DNA of 64,000 nt, from contig CP054178.1 in assembly GCA_015709595.1 (NCBI GenBank), positions 3,353,205-3,417,204 on the forward strand, given 5' to 3'. The notes beneath the pieces were generated by a model, which was given only the letters and a program-made list of their open reading frames with translations, was not told where the DNA came from and did not search any database. The DNA comes from Phycisphaeraceae bacterium (GTDB lineage: Bacteria; Planctomycetota; Phycisphaerae; Phycisphaerales; SM1A02). Of this stretch, positions 34,906-44,565 are shown in pieces; position 1 is the first letter of the stretch, and each line of letters starts with the position of its first letter. Position numbers and translations under genes: made by a program.

Positions 34906-35481
34906 ATGAAACTGGTCGTCGGACTGGGCAATCCCGGACCCGAGTACGACGGAACCCGGCACAACGTCGGGTTCGAGGTGCTCGATCGACTGGCGCGACG
35001 CTTCGCGCCAGAGGCGACCGCGCGCTCACGCTTTCACGGGGCGTGCAAGGAGGCGGAACTGGGGGGTCAGCGCGTTCTGCTCCTCAAGCCCACCACCTAC
35101 ATGAATCGCTCGGGTCTGGCCGTGGCCGAGGCCGTGCGCTTCCACAAGATCGACCACACCGTCGATCTGCTGGTGGTGGTGGACGATGTGGCGCTGGAGT
35201 GCGGGGTCATCCGGCTCAGGCCGGAGGGTTCGGCGGGCGGACACAACGGGCTCTCCGACGTGGAGCGCCTGCTGGGTACGTCCGTCTACCCTCGGCTGCG
35301 CATCGGGATCGACGGTCCGGGCCAGATCCCGCAGAAGGACTACGTGCTGGGGCGCTTCCGCCCCGATCAGCGCGAGCGACTGGAGCCCGCGCTGGACGCC
35401 GCGACCGACGCCGTGGTGTGCTGGGCGCGTTTCGGCATTCAGGAAGCCATGAATCGTTACAACCGCAGGAACACCGCTTAG
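34906..35481 (+). CDS. pth: Peptidyl-tRNA hydrolase
   Basis: It releases tRNA from stalled peptidyl-tRNA. The 191 residues show the family blocks: VVGLGNPGPEYDGTRHNVGF with the catalytic histidine, KPTTYMNRSG with the substrate-gripping asparagine, VVVDDVAL and GSAGGHNGLSDVERLLG. It starts 9 bases after rplY and ends 12 bases before rpsF, so it belongs to the translation operon. Confidence 0.97.
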   Translation: MKLVVGLGNPGPEYDGTRHNVGFEVLDRLARRFAPEATARSRFHGACKEAELGGQRVLLLKPTTYMNRSGLAVAEAVRFHKIDHTVDLLVVVDDVALECGVIRLRPEGSAGGHNGLSDVERLLGTSVYPRLRIGIDGPGQIPQKDYVLGRFRPDQRERLEPALDAATDAVVCWARFGIQEAMNRYNRRNTA

Positions 35482-35493
35482 AACGGAACTGAC

Positions 35494-35943
35494 ATGACCA
35501 CAGAAGCAACACGCATCGACACGTACGAGGGGCTTTTCCTCTTCCCGCAGGCGGCCGCGGCCGACCTGGGCGCCACGGTGGATCACGTGAAGGAGATTCT
35601 CCGCCGGGCCGACGCCGAGGTGCTCGCGCTCACCAAGTGGGACGAGCGTCGACTGGCCTACGACATCCGTGGCAACAAGCGCGGGCTGTATCTGCTGGCC
35701 TACTTCAAGGCCCCCCGCCACAAGCTGGCCGGGCTGGAACGCGACTGCAACCTGTCGGAGCGCATGCTCCGATCGCTGGTCATTCGCGCGGACCACGTGA
35801 CGCCCGAGCAGATCAAGCTGGCCGACGGCCGCGAGAAGCTGGCTGACGAGATCAAGCTGCGGGCCAAGGAAGCGGCCAAGGCCGCCGCGGAGGGCGCCAC
35901 GGTGACGGCCGTCGCCCAGGTGGAGGAGTCCGCCGAGGCCTGA
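35494..35943 (+). CDS. rpsF: Ribosomal protein bS6
   Basis: A 149-residue 30S protein. The core (about 9-100) has the bS6 fold landmarks YEGLFLFP, TKWDERRLAYDIRGNKRGLYLLAYF and NLSERMLRSLVIR. A 50-residue Lys/Ala/Glu-rich tail extends beyond the usual end. bS6 normally pairs with bS18 (rpsR) on the platform; rpsR is not in this cluster. Confidence 0.95.
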   Translation: MTTEATRIDTYEGLFLFPQAAAADLGATVDHVKEILRRADAEVLALTKWDERRLAYDIRGNKRGLYLLAYFKAPRHKLAGLERDCNLSERMLRSLVIRADHVTPEQIKLADGREKLADEIKLRAKEAAKAAAEGATVTAVAQVEESAEA

Positions 35944-36001
35944 TCCCGCTCGCGCCCCGTTTCAGGTATGCTGACGGCTCCATCCCCACCGGAGGTGACG
36001 T

Positions 36002-36466
36002 ATGGCCGGCAACTTCAACAAGGTCTTCCTCATGGGCAACCTCACGCGCGATCCCGAGGTGCGCGTCACGCCCAACAACTTCACCGTGTGCAAGTTCGGC
36101 CTGGCGGTCAACCGCTACTGGTTCGACAAGAACGCCAATGAACGCCGCGAGGAAGTGACCTTCGTCGATTGCGAGGCGTGGGGCCGCACCGCGGAGAACA
36201 TCGGCAAGTTCTTCGCCAAGGGGCGTCCCATCTTCATTGAGGGTCGTCTGCGACTGGACCAGTGGGAGGACAAGGAAGGCGGCAAACGTTCACGGCTGCT
36301 GGTCGTCGCCGAGGAGTTTCAGTTCGTCGACTCCAAGGGTGGCGGCTCAAGTGGCGGCGGACCGGAAGGTGGATCATCCCGTCCTGTCGCCCGTGCCGCG
36401 GCTCCCGCCGCCGGCGACTACGGCGCCGCGCACGAACCCATCGCCGAGGACGATATCCCGTTCTAA
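36002..36466 (+). CDS. ssb: Single-stranded DNA-binding protein
   Basis: A 154-residue SSB. The OB fold (about 4-108) starts with FNKVFLMGNLTRDPEVR and includes FVDCEAWGRTAENIGKFFAKG. It is followed by a Gly/Ser/Pro-rich linker and the acidic tip EDDIPF that docks replication and repair partners. GGAGG 8 bases before the ATG supports the start. It lies between rpsF and rplI as in many bacteria. The next 163 bases to rplI are pyrimidine-rich and carry no gene. Confidence 0.96.
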   Translation: MAGNFNKVFLMGNLTRDPEVRVTPNNFTVCKFGLAVNRYWFDKNANERREEVTFVDCEAWGRTAENIGKFFAKGRPIFIEGRLRLDQWEDKEGGKRSRLLVVAEEFQFVDSKGGGSSGGGPEGGSSRPVARAAAPAAGDYGAAHEPIAEDDIPF

Positions 36467-36629
36467 GGAGAAGGCGCCGGACATCCGTCATCGGGCAACC
36501 GACTGCCGGAGATCACCCCGACCTCAGCATTCACTCCACTCCATCACTTCGCGTTTCATCAGTTCACTCTCCCATCTCCCGCTGGGGCGGCAACCCCGCT
36601 CCTAACTTCCACAGAAGGACAGCACCATC

Positions 36630-37313
36630 ATGGCCAAGAAGTCACTTGAACTGCTCCTGATCGAAAACGTCGAGAATCTGGGCATCGTGGGCGACGTCGT
36701 CAAGGTCCGCAGCGGCTACGCCCGCAACTTTCTGCTGCCGCACGGGCTGGCCGAAGCGCCCACCAAGAAGCGGCTCGCGGAACTGCAGGAGCGCCGCAAG
36801 CGCGTGCAGGAGGAACTGGCTCAGCAGCGCCAGGCGCGCGTGGCCCTGCATGCCCGCATGGCGGGGCTGGAGGTCCGCATCACGCGATCGTGCAACGATC
36901 AGGGCATGCTCTACGGCTCTGTGTCGCAGCGCGACATCTCCGACGCCCTCATCGAGGCCGGGTACGACGTGCCCATCCGCGCCGTCCGTCTCGGTCAGCC
37001 CATCAAGCGCGTGGGCGACTACCACGTGCCCATCCAGTTTGAGCGCGACCTGCGCTGCGACATCACGCTCCATGTCGATCCGGATCACGCCATCGGCGAG
37101 GAGCGCGAGGAGATGGAGTTCGACAACGAGGGCAACCTGATCCGCAATCCCAAGCCGAAGGCCGACAAGGGGGCCGAGTCCGCCGAGGAATCCCCCGCCG
37201 CGGACAAGGCCAAGCCGGACAAGCCCGCCAAGGGCCGGTCGTCCGCCGAGCCCGAAGCGGAGGCCAAGCCGGCCAAGGCCGCTCGCAAGAAGGACAAGGC
37301 CGCCGCGGAATGA
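36630..37313 (+). CDS. rplI: Ribosomal protein bL9 with long charged tail
   Basis: A 227-residue 50S protein. The N-terminal domain opens with LELLLIENVENLGIVGDVVKVRSGYARN, the connecting helix spans about 45-75, and the C-terminal domain about 76-165 (GSVSQRDISDALIEAGYDV). The last 60 residues are an added Lys/Ala/Glu/Pro-rich tail, not found in typical bL9 (about 150 residues). AGAAGGA precedes the ATG. It is the last gene of the operon and is followed by a strong terminator. Confidence 0.95.
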   Translation: MAKKSLELLLIENVENLGIVGDVVKVRSGYARNFLLPHGLAEAPTKKRLAELQERRKRVQEELAQQRQARVALHARMAGLEVRITRSCNDQGMLYGSVSQRDISDALIEAGYDVPIRAVRLGQPIKRVGDYHVPIQFERDLRCDITLHVDPDHAIGEEREEMEFDNEGNLIRNPKPKADKGAESAEESPAADKAKPDKPAKGRSSAEPEAEAKPAKAARKKDKAAAE

Positions 37314-37345
37314 CGCCGCCGATGGATCGATGACCAACGATCACC

Positions 37346-37372
37346 ACGCCCGGCCACGAGCCGGGCGTTTTT
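37346..37372 (+). terminator. Rho-independent terminator after rplI
   Basis: A perfect 9-bp stem, ACGCCCGGC with GCCGGGCGT, and a 5-base loop are followed directly by five Ts. It closes the tRNA-Gln to rplI transcription unit. Confidence 0.93.
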
Positions 37373-37394
37373 ATTCCGTACGTCCGTCAGCGGT

Positions 37395-37757
37395 TCAGGG
37401 AGACAGCGCCTCGACCGCGTCATCCCGCGTGTCGTGAATGGTGACGCGCGAATCCAGACGCATCATCTTGAACAGTTTTCTCAGATCGGGCGTCAACCCG
37501 CACAGGGCCAGACGCCCCCGACGATCCTCGACCAGCGCCTGGGCCACCACGATCGCCCCCAGCATGGACGAGGACAGGAACTCCGTCTTCTCGAAGTTGA
37601 TGACGACCACGGGGTGCGGGGCGGCCTTGATCGCCTCGTTCAGTTCGCCGGAGACGCGCTGCACGTGCTCCGGCTCCACCAGGCGCCGGTCGAGCATGGT
37701 CAGAATCGTCACGGATTGATCCGTCGTCAGGCGCAGCGTGGTGTAGGACGAGGGCAT
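37395..37757 (-). CDS. STAS-domain protein (anti-sigma factor antagonist type)
   Basis: A 120-residue single-domain protein of the SpoIIAA/RsbV class. The phosphorylation loop EFLSSSMLGAIVVAQ holds the conserved serine that a kinase such as RsbW/SpoIIAB would modify. GGGGAGAG precedes the ATG by 5 bases. No anti-sigma kinase or matching sigma factor is adjacent, so its partner must be encoded elsewhere; a role in sigma-factor or kinase control is inferred from the family. Confidence 0.85.
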   Translation of the reverse strand: MPSSYTTLRLTTDQSVTILTMLDRRLVEPEHVQRVSGELNEAIKAAPHPVVVINFEKTEFLSSSMLGAIVVAQALVEDRRGRLALCGLTPDLRKLFKMMRLDSRVTIHDTRDDAVEALSP

Positions 37758-37840
37758 GGGCTCTCTCCCCGCGAACTCGTTGATCCGACATGGTATCAGG
37801 ATTCATCCGATCGGTCATCGGTGGACAACCGGTCCGGCGG

Positions 37841-38851
37841 TTACCGCCCCGCGAAGATTTCGCTCAGGATCCGGTAGACCAGCTTGGCCGCGATGAAGTC
37901 GCATGAGTGCAGACCCGCCGTGGGCAGCAGCTCCACCACGTCAAAGGCCACGATGCGCCGACGCGCGACCACGCGGCGGATCAGTTCGTTCACCTCGTAC
38001 CAGTCCAGCCCCCCCGGCTCGGGCGTGCCCGTGGCGGGCATGATCGACGGGTCGAGACCATCCAAGTCGATGGTCAGGTACACGTCATCGGTGAGCAGAT
38101 CGACCACGCGGTCCATCCACGACCGATCAGGGCTGCCGGCGATCTCGTGGGCGAAGAAGACGCGGGCGCGATCCATGGATCGCGTCTCCTCGGCGTCGAA
38201 GGCGCGGATGCCCACCTGCACGATGGGGCACCACTCACGGGCGCGGGCCATGACGCAGGCGTGGTTGTGCGTCGACCCCATGTAGGATTCGCGGGTGTCG
38301 CCGTGCGCGTCGATCTGCAGCACCGACATGCCCCGATGGCGTCTGGCGCAGGCGCGGATCGCGCCGATCGAGACGGAGTGCTCGCCTCCCAGTACGACCG
38401 GAAGTTGCGCCCGGTCCAGCGCGCCGTTGACGCGCTGCTCCACCAGGTCGGCCAGGCGCTCCGGCGGCCCCTTGTCCTCGATGGGCGGTTCGGTGTGGAT
38501 GCCCCGTCGGTACATCTCCGTCCCGGTGGGAATGTCGTAGAACTCAACCGTGCCCGACGCCTCCAGCAGGGCGCGAGGCCCGCGATCCGCACCCTTGTGG
38601 TAGGTGCTTGTTTCGTCATACGGCACGGGGATGATGGACACGGCCGAAGTGTCACGTCCGGTGTAGCGCGGCTCGATGGCCAGGAAGTCCGGGTAGCGCG
38701 CCGTCGGCGCGACTGCGGACGCTGTTTTCTGCCGTCGCCCGGCGGCTGATGCGCCGTTCCGTCCGGACGCGGCGCGTTTCGCGGAAGCGCGGCGGACGGG
38801 CTTCTTGGCGGACCTGGGAGACGATGTGGATCGCGTTGTCTTGCGTGCCAT
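37841..38851 (-). CDS. speB: Agmatinase-family ureohydrolase with basic N-terminal tail
   Basis: It splits agmatine to putrescine and urea. The binuclear manganese site is visible in GGEHSVSIGA, QIDAHGDTRESY and TIDLDGLDPS. Residues 1-46 form an extra tail full of Lys, Arg, Ser and Ala (SAKKPVRRASAKRAASGR), unlike normal agmatinases and reminiscent of histone H1-like tails. The ATG at 38851 is preferred because the open frame further upstream is not basic-tail-like and runs towards speA. Agmatinase is favoured over arginase or guanidinobutyrase because speA lies 60 bases upstream on the same strand. Confidence 0.88.
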   Translation of the reverse strand: MARKTTRSTSSPRSAKKPVRRASAKRAASGRNGASAAGRRQKTASAVAPTARYPDFLAIEPRYTGRDTSAVSIIPVPYDETSTYHKGADRGPRALLEASGTVEFYDIPTGTEMYRRGIHTEPPIEDKGPPERLADLVEQRVNGALDRAQLPVVLGGEHSVSIGAIRACARRHRGMSVLQIDAHGDTRESYMGSTHNHACVMARAREWCPIVQVGIRAFDAEETRSMDRARVFFAHEIAGSPDRSWMDRVVDLLTDDVYLTIDLDGLDPSIMPATGTPEPGGLDWYEVNELIRRVVARRRIVAFDVVELLPTAGLHSCDFIAAKLVYRILSEIFAGR

Positions 38852-38911
38852 GAGGAAACAATCACCGCGCGGAACAGATGTCAGAGTGTCAGACGCCAAG
38901 TCGAAGACGGA

Positions 38912-40876
<1,965 letters not shown>

Positions 40877-40883
40877 GGTCGGG

Positions 40884-40889
40884 ATTGTA
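40884..40889 (-). promoter_or_regulatory. Candidate -10 element of speA
   Basis: On the minus strand TACAAT ends 7 bases before the speA ATG, so a transcript starting there would have almost no leader. No good -35 hexamer is found 15-18 bases upstream, so support is weak. Confidence 0.3.
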
Positions 40890-41035
40890 CCCGGTGTCGG
40901 CGTTCGGCACGCCCCGCGAATCCCGCGAATCATCCTCGCCGCGGCTGCCCGCCGCCCCCCTGCTCCAGTCCACAGGTTGCGGCCAGGTGAGGCCGGAGCG
41001 CATGCATTCGGAGCAAGTTCCGCCGTACATCGCCT

Positions 41036-41063
41036 TTGACTCTGCGCCAATCCATGTCATAAT
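41036..41063 (+). promoter_or_regulatory. Histidine operon promoter
   Basis: TTGACT (41036-41041) and CATAAT (41058-41063) are 16 bases apart, each 5 of 6 to consensus, and the -10 is extended by TG at 41055-41056. Transcription should start near 41070, at or just before the leader peptide ATG at 41072. Confidence 0.75.
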
Positions 41064-41071
41064 CGCTGTCG

Positions 41072-41152
41072 ATGCTCACCACGGTCCGCCATCACGCCCA
41101 CCATCATCGCGCCCACGGGCGCCGGCTGATGGTGCGCGAGCGGACTGCCTGA
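41072..41152 (+). CDS. hisL: Histidine operon leader peptide
   Basis: A 26-codon frame that encodes histidine at codons 7, 8, 10, 11, 12 and 15 (HHAHHHRAH at residues 7-15) and ends in TGA at 41150-41152. Such a concentration of regulatory codons just before a terminator and a biosynthetic operon is the hallmark of ribosome-mediated attenuation, known from the enterobacterial his operon. When charged tRNA-His is scarce the ribosome would stall here. An in-frame TAA at 41060-41062 excludes an earlier start. No ribosome-binding site is present, and the ATG lies within a few bases of the predicted transcript start. Confidence 0.85.
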   Translation: MLTTVRHHAHHHRAHGRRLMVRERTA

Positions 41153-41211
41153 CCCCACCCCCCACTGGCAGACCATCCCACCGACGCCGGCCCCGGCGTC
41201 GGCTGTTTTTT
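41109..41211 (+). promoter_or_regulatory. Histidine attenuator with terminator and antiterminator
   Basis: The terminator is CCGACGCCGG with CCGGCGTCGG (41181-41202), followed by CTG and six Ts (41206-41211), 37 bases before hisG. A competing antiterminator can form between 41117-41126 (GGGCGCCGGC) and 41186-41194 (GCCGGCCCC): nine pairs with one bulged C. A third hairpin, GCGCC-CACG-GGCGC (41109-41122), shields the first antiterminator strand and overlaps the last leader His codon. Stalling on the histidine codons would open that hairpin and allow antitermination. This gives the full 1:2, 2:3, 3:4 arrangement. Confidence 0.82.
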
Positions 41212-41248
41212 GCTTCCATCATCCCGTCTCCACGATTCAGTCCCATCC

Positions 41249-42124
41249 ATGACACCCGCCCAACAGCCCGGCATCCTTCGTTTCGCCCTGCCCAAAGGCC
41301 GCATGCAGGACAACGTTCTGCGCCTGCTTGATGACGCGGGCGTGAAGGTGCGTCTGGGCCAGCGGGAGTACCGCCCCACCATCTCGCTGCCCGGCTTCGA
41401 AACCAAGTTTCTCAAGCCGCAGAACATCGTGGAGATGCTCGACACCGGCTCGCGCGACCTGGGCTTCGCCGGAGCCGACTGGGTGGCGGAGCTCGGCGCG
41501 GGCGTGGTGGAGCTGCTCGACACCGGGTTGGATCCCGTTCACCTGGTGGCCGCGGGGCCCACGGGCCTGCTCGTCAACGGGCAACTACCAGTGCAGGAAC
41601 TGCTGGTCGCCTCGGAGTACGAATCGCTCACGCGGCAGTGGATCGCCCGGAATGGACTGAACGCCCGGTTCGTACGGTCGTTCGGCGCCACAGAGGTCTT
41701 CCCTCCCGAGGACGCCGACCTGATCGTGGACAACTCCGCCACCGGTTCGACGCTGGTCGCCAACGGGTTGACCATCGTCGATACGCTGATGACTTCCTCG
41801 ACGCGGCTCTACGCGCACCCGCGGGCGCTTGAAGATGGGGCCAAGCGCGAACGGATCGATCACCTGGTGCTGCTGCTGAAGTCCGTGCTCGAAGCCCGTC
41901 GACGCGTCATGCTGGAGGTCAACGTGACCCGCGACAACCTGGAGCAGGTTGTGGCGGTCCTGCCCTGCATGCGCGAGCCGACCATCGCCTCACTCCACGG
42001 CGACACGGGTTTCGCCGTCAAGGCCGCGGTGCCGCGGGCCGACCTGCCCACATTGATTCCCGCCATCAAGCAGGCGGGTGGGACGGACATCGTCATCTCC
42101 CAGACCACGCAGATTGTTCCATGA
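41249..42124 (+). CDS. hisG: ATP phosphoribosyltransferase, long form
   Basis: First enzyme of histidine synthesis, joining PRPP and ATP. At 291 residues it is the long form, with the two catalytic lobes (RFALPKGRMQDNV; the PRPP-binding stretch DLIVDNSATGSTLVANG) and the C-terminal ACT-like regulatory domain (about 215-291, LMLEVNVTRDNLEQVV) that binds histidine for feedback inhibition, so HisZ is not needed. The ATG at 41249 fits the family; the open frame starts earlier inside the attenuator. No clear ribosome site is seen. Confidence 0.96.
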   Translation: MTPAQQPGILRFALPKGRMQDNVLRLLDDAGVKVRLGQREYRPTISLPGFETKFLKPQNIVEMLDTGSRDLGFAGADWVAELGAGVVELLDTGLDPVHLVAAGPTGLLVNGQLPVQELLVASEYESLTRQWIARNGLNARFVRSFGATEVFPPEDADLIVDNSATGSTLVANGLTIVDTLMTSSTRLYAHPRALEDGAKRERIDHLVLLLKSVLEARRRVMLEVNVTRDNLEQVVAVLPCMREPTIASLHGDTGFAVKAAVPRADLPTLIPAIKQAGGTDIVISQTTQIVP

Positions 42125-43275
42125 CACGACGGAACACCTTTCCCGCCGATTCGCCCGCAGCCGCTTCCATCGCGGCGCTCCGGCCCGCGTTCGACGCGGG
42201 GCTGGTCAAACCGTACACGGCCCATCGGCCCCACTCGGGCGACGCGGCGCAGCGCTCCGGCGCGCGGACCGTTGACCTGTTCCTCGACGCCAACGAGGGC
42301 GCGTCTCCGCCCCGCGAGGTGATGGAGGCCCTGGCGACCGTTTCACCCGACGTGCTGCGCCGCTACCCCAGCGCCAGGCCGCTGGAGCAGCGTCTGGCCC
42401 GGCTGCTCAACCTGCCCGATGCGAATGTGCTCGTCACCGCGGGAGGCGACGACGCCCTGGATCGCTGCTGCCGGACCATGCTCGGCCCGGGACTGGAACT
42501 GCTGCTGCCCACGCCCTCGTTCGAGATGATCCCCCGCTACGCGCGGCTGCGCGGCGGCGCCGTGATCGACGTTCCGTGGGGACGCGGCCCTTTCCCCACG
42601 TCGGCGATGCTCGATCGCATCACGCCAGTCACGCGGCTGATCGCCATTGTGTCACCCAACAACCCGACCGGGTCGGTCGCCGCCGCCGATGATCTGCGCC
42701 GACTCTCGGCCGCCGCGCCGCACGCGCTGCTGCTGGTCGATCTGGCCTACACCGAGTTCGCCGATGTTGATCTCACGCCCGTTGCGCTTTCGCTGCCCAA
42801 CGCCGTCATCGTGCGTACGTTCTCCAAGGCATTCGGCCTGGCGGGCCTTCGCGTGGGATACGCCGCGTCGTCCAACGCCGACGTCATCACCTGGCTTCGA
42901 TCGGTGGGCAACCCCTATGCCGCGTCGAGCGTGTCACTGGCGGTGGCGGAGGCGTGTCTGGACCTGGGAACGGGGCGAAGGTCGCCATACTTCGATCACG
43001 TCCGCCGCGAGCGCGTGGCGCTGGCCGAGATGTTGGCTGCTCGCGGCGCCAGACCGTATCCGTCCCAGGCCAACTTTGTGCTGGCGGAAGTGAACGATCC
43101 AGCCGGGCTGCGGGCCTCGCTGGCGGCCAAGGGCATCGCCATCCGAACGTTTCCGAGTGCACCGGGACTGGAGCAGGCGGTTCGCATCACGTGCCCGGGT
43201 GATGCGGGGGCGTTTGAGCGACTGACGCGCGCGATCGCTGATTGGCGCGCCGACGTTGCATCGAATCAACTCTGA
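42121..43275 (+). CDS. hisC: Histidinol-phosphate aminotransferase
   Basis: PLP enzyme of fold type I that converts imidazole-acetol phosphate to histidinol phosphate. Of 384 residues, the Schiff-base lysine is K236 in TFSKAFGLAGLRVGY, with D207 and Y210 in LVDLAYTEF and the PNNPTG loop at 179-184. An N-terminal extension of about 45 residues precedes the family start. The ATG overlaps the hisG stop (ATGA), and the position in the operon supports HisC over other aminotransferases of the same fold. Confidence 0.93.
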   Translation: MTRRNTFPADSPAAASIAALRPAFDAGLVKPYTAHRPHSGDAAQRSGARTVDLFLDANEGASPPREVMEALATVSPDVLRRYPSARPLEQRLARLLNLPDANVLVTAGGDDALDRCCRTMLGPGLELLLPTPSFEMIPRYARLRGGAVIDVPWGRGPFPTSAMLDRITPVTRLIAIVSPNNPTGSVAAADDLRRLSAAAPHALLLVDLAYTEFADVDLTPVALSLPNAVIVRTFSKAFGLAGLRVGYAASSNADVITWLRSVGNPYAASSVSLAVAEACLDLGTGRRSPYFDHVRRERVALAEMLAARGARPYPSQANFVLAEVNDPAGLRASLAAKGIAIRTFPSAPGLEQAVRITCPGDAGAFERLTRAIADWRADVASNQL

Positions 43276-43291
43276 CGACCAAGGACTCATC

Positions 43292-43885
43292 ATGTCTCCA
43301 CCACGTACCGCAACGATCGAGCGAACCACGCGCGAGACGAGCATCCGACTTGCGTTGAACCTCGATGGCGGGGGCGATGTCACCATCTCCACCGGCCTTG
43401 GCTTCTTCGACCACATGCTCCACGCCCTGGCATATCACGCCCGGTTTGACTTGTCGTTGACCTGCCAGGGTGACCTGCGCGTGGATGACCATCACACGGT
43501 GGAGGACGTGGGACTGGTGCTGGGCGACGCCATCAATCAGTCCCTGGGTGACCGCGTTGGAATCAGGCGATTCGCCCACGCCTACGCCCCGCTTGATGAA
43601 GCCCTGGCGCGGTGCGTGATTGATCTCTCCGGCCGCCCATGTGCTGCGGTGAATCTCGACCTGCGCTGGCGCGTGGTCGGCGACACGTCCAGTGAGAATC
43701 TCACGCATTTCTTCCTGTCGTTTGCGACGACCGTGCGAGGCGCCCTGCACGTGGACGTGCTGCGCGGCGAGAATGACCACCACCGCGCCGAGGCGGCGTT
43801 CAAGGCGACTGCGCTGGCGCTGCGCGCCGCCGTGGCCCGCGATGACAGGCCCGCGGGAGTTCCCAGTACGAAGGGGACGCTGTAG
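43292..43885 (+). CDS. hisB: Imidazoleglycerol-phosphate dehydratase
   Basis: It dehydrates imidazoleglycerol phosphate to imidazole-acetol phosphate with two manganese ions. The 197 residues are a stand-alone IGPD domain with the duplicated metal motifs FFDHMLHALAYHA / DDHHTVEDVG and ENDHHRAEAAFKA. The phosphatase domain of bifunctional enterobacterial HisB is absent. The start at 43292 is chosen because the family begins at RTATIERTTRETSI; the frame opens earlier within hisC. Confidence 0.96.
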   Translation: MSPPRTATIERTTRETSIRLALNLDGGGDVTISTGLGFFDHMLHALAYHARFDLSLTCQGDLRVDDHHTVEDVGLVLGDAINQSLGDRVGIRRFAHAYAPLDEALARCVIDLSGRPCAAVNLDLRWRVVGDTSSENLTHFFLSFATTVRGALHVDVLRGENDHHRAEAAFKATALALRAAVARDDRPAGVPSTKGTL

Positions 43886-43944
43886 ACCGCCGAGGCGTTT
43901 CTCGGCTGTCGGATTCGGATTCCCATGCTCAGCGCACGCCTCCC

Positions 43945-44565
43945 ATGACCCCCATCGCACCCATCATGATCGCCCGGACGGGCGCCGCAAACGTCGCCTC
44001 GGTACGCGCCATGCTCCAGCGGCTGGACATGGAAGCGACGGTAACAAGCGACGCCGCCGCCATCGCCACGGCGCCGGCTGTGATTCTGCCCGGCGTCGGC
44101 TCGTTCGGAGCGGCGATGTCGGAGATCGAGCCAAACGGAATTGCCCGGGCGATTCGGGATCGCGTTACGTGGGATCGGCCCCTGCTCGCCATCTGCCTGG
44201 GGCTGCAACTGCTGGCGGAGTCGAGCGAGGAGTCGCCGGGAGTCAATGGGCTGGGCGTACTTCCGACGCGCGTCACGCGATTCCCCGAGCCGCTGCGGGC
44301 GCCGCATTTCGGGTGGAACATGGTCACGTCGGACGACTCCGGTGGGCTCATCGAGCCGGGATACGCCTACTTCGCCAACTCGTATCGGCTGACCAGCGCG
44401 CCGCCCGGCTGGTATTCCGCGTGGACGGACTATGGCGGACCATTCGTCGCCGCGATTGAGCGAGGCAACGTGCTGGCGTGCCAGTTTCATCCGGAACTGT
44501 CCGGCCCGTGGGGACAATCGCTGATCGAGCGATGGCTGCGTCGCGCGGGGGTGCAGACGTGTTGA
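43945..44565 (+). CDS. hisH: Imidazole glycerol phosphate synthase glutaminase subunit
   Basis: It releases ammonia from glutamine for HisF. The class I amidotransferase triad is present: C84 in LAICLGLQLL, and His and Glu in CQFHPELSG. The oxyanion strand PGVGSFGAA is normal. The N-terminal strand, usually IVDYGxGN, reads IARTGAANVASV, so the DYG part is lost. ATG 43945 is listed; the next one at 43966 aligns better with the usual start. It follows hisB after 59 bases and overlaps hisF by 7. Confidence 0.93.
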   Translation: MTPIAPIMIARTGAANVASVRAMLQRLDMEATVTSDAAAIATAPAVILPGVGSFGAAMSEIEPNGIARAIRDRVTWDRPLLAICLGLQLLAESSEESPGVNGLGVLPTRVTRFPEPLRAPHFGWNMVTSDDSGGLIEPGYAYFANSYRLTSAPPGWYSAWTDYGGPFVAAIERGNVLACQFHPELSGPWGQSLIERWLRRAGVQTC

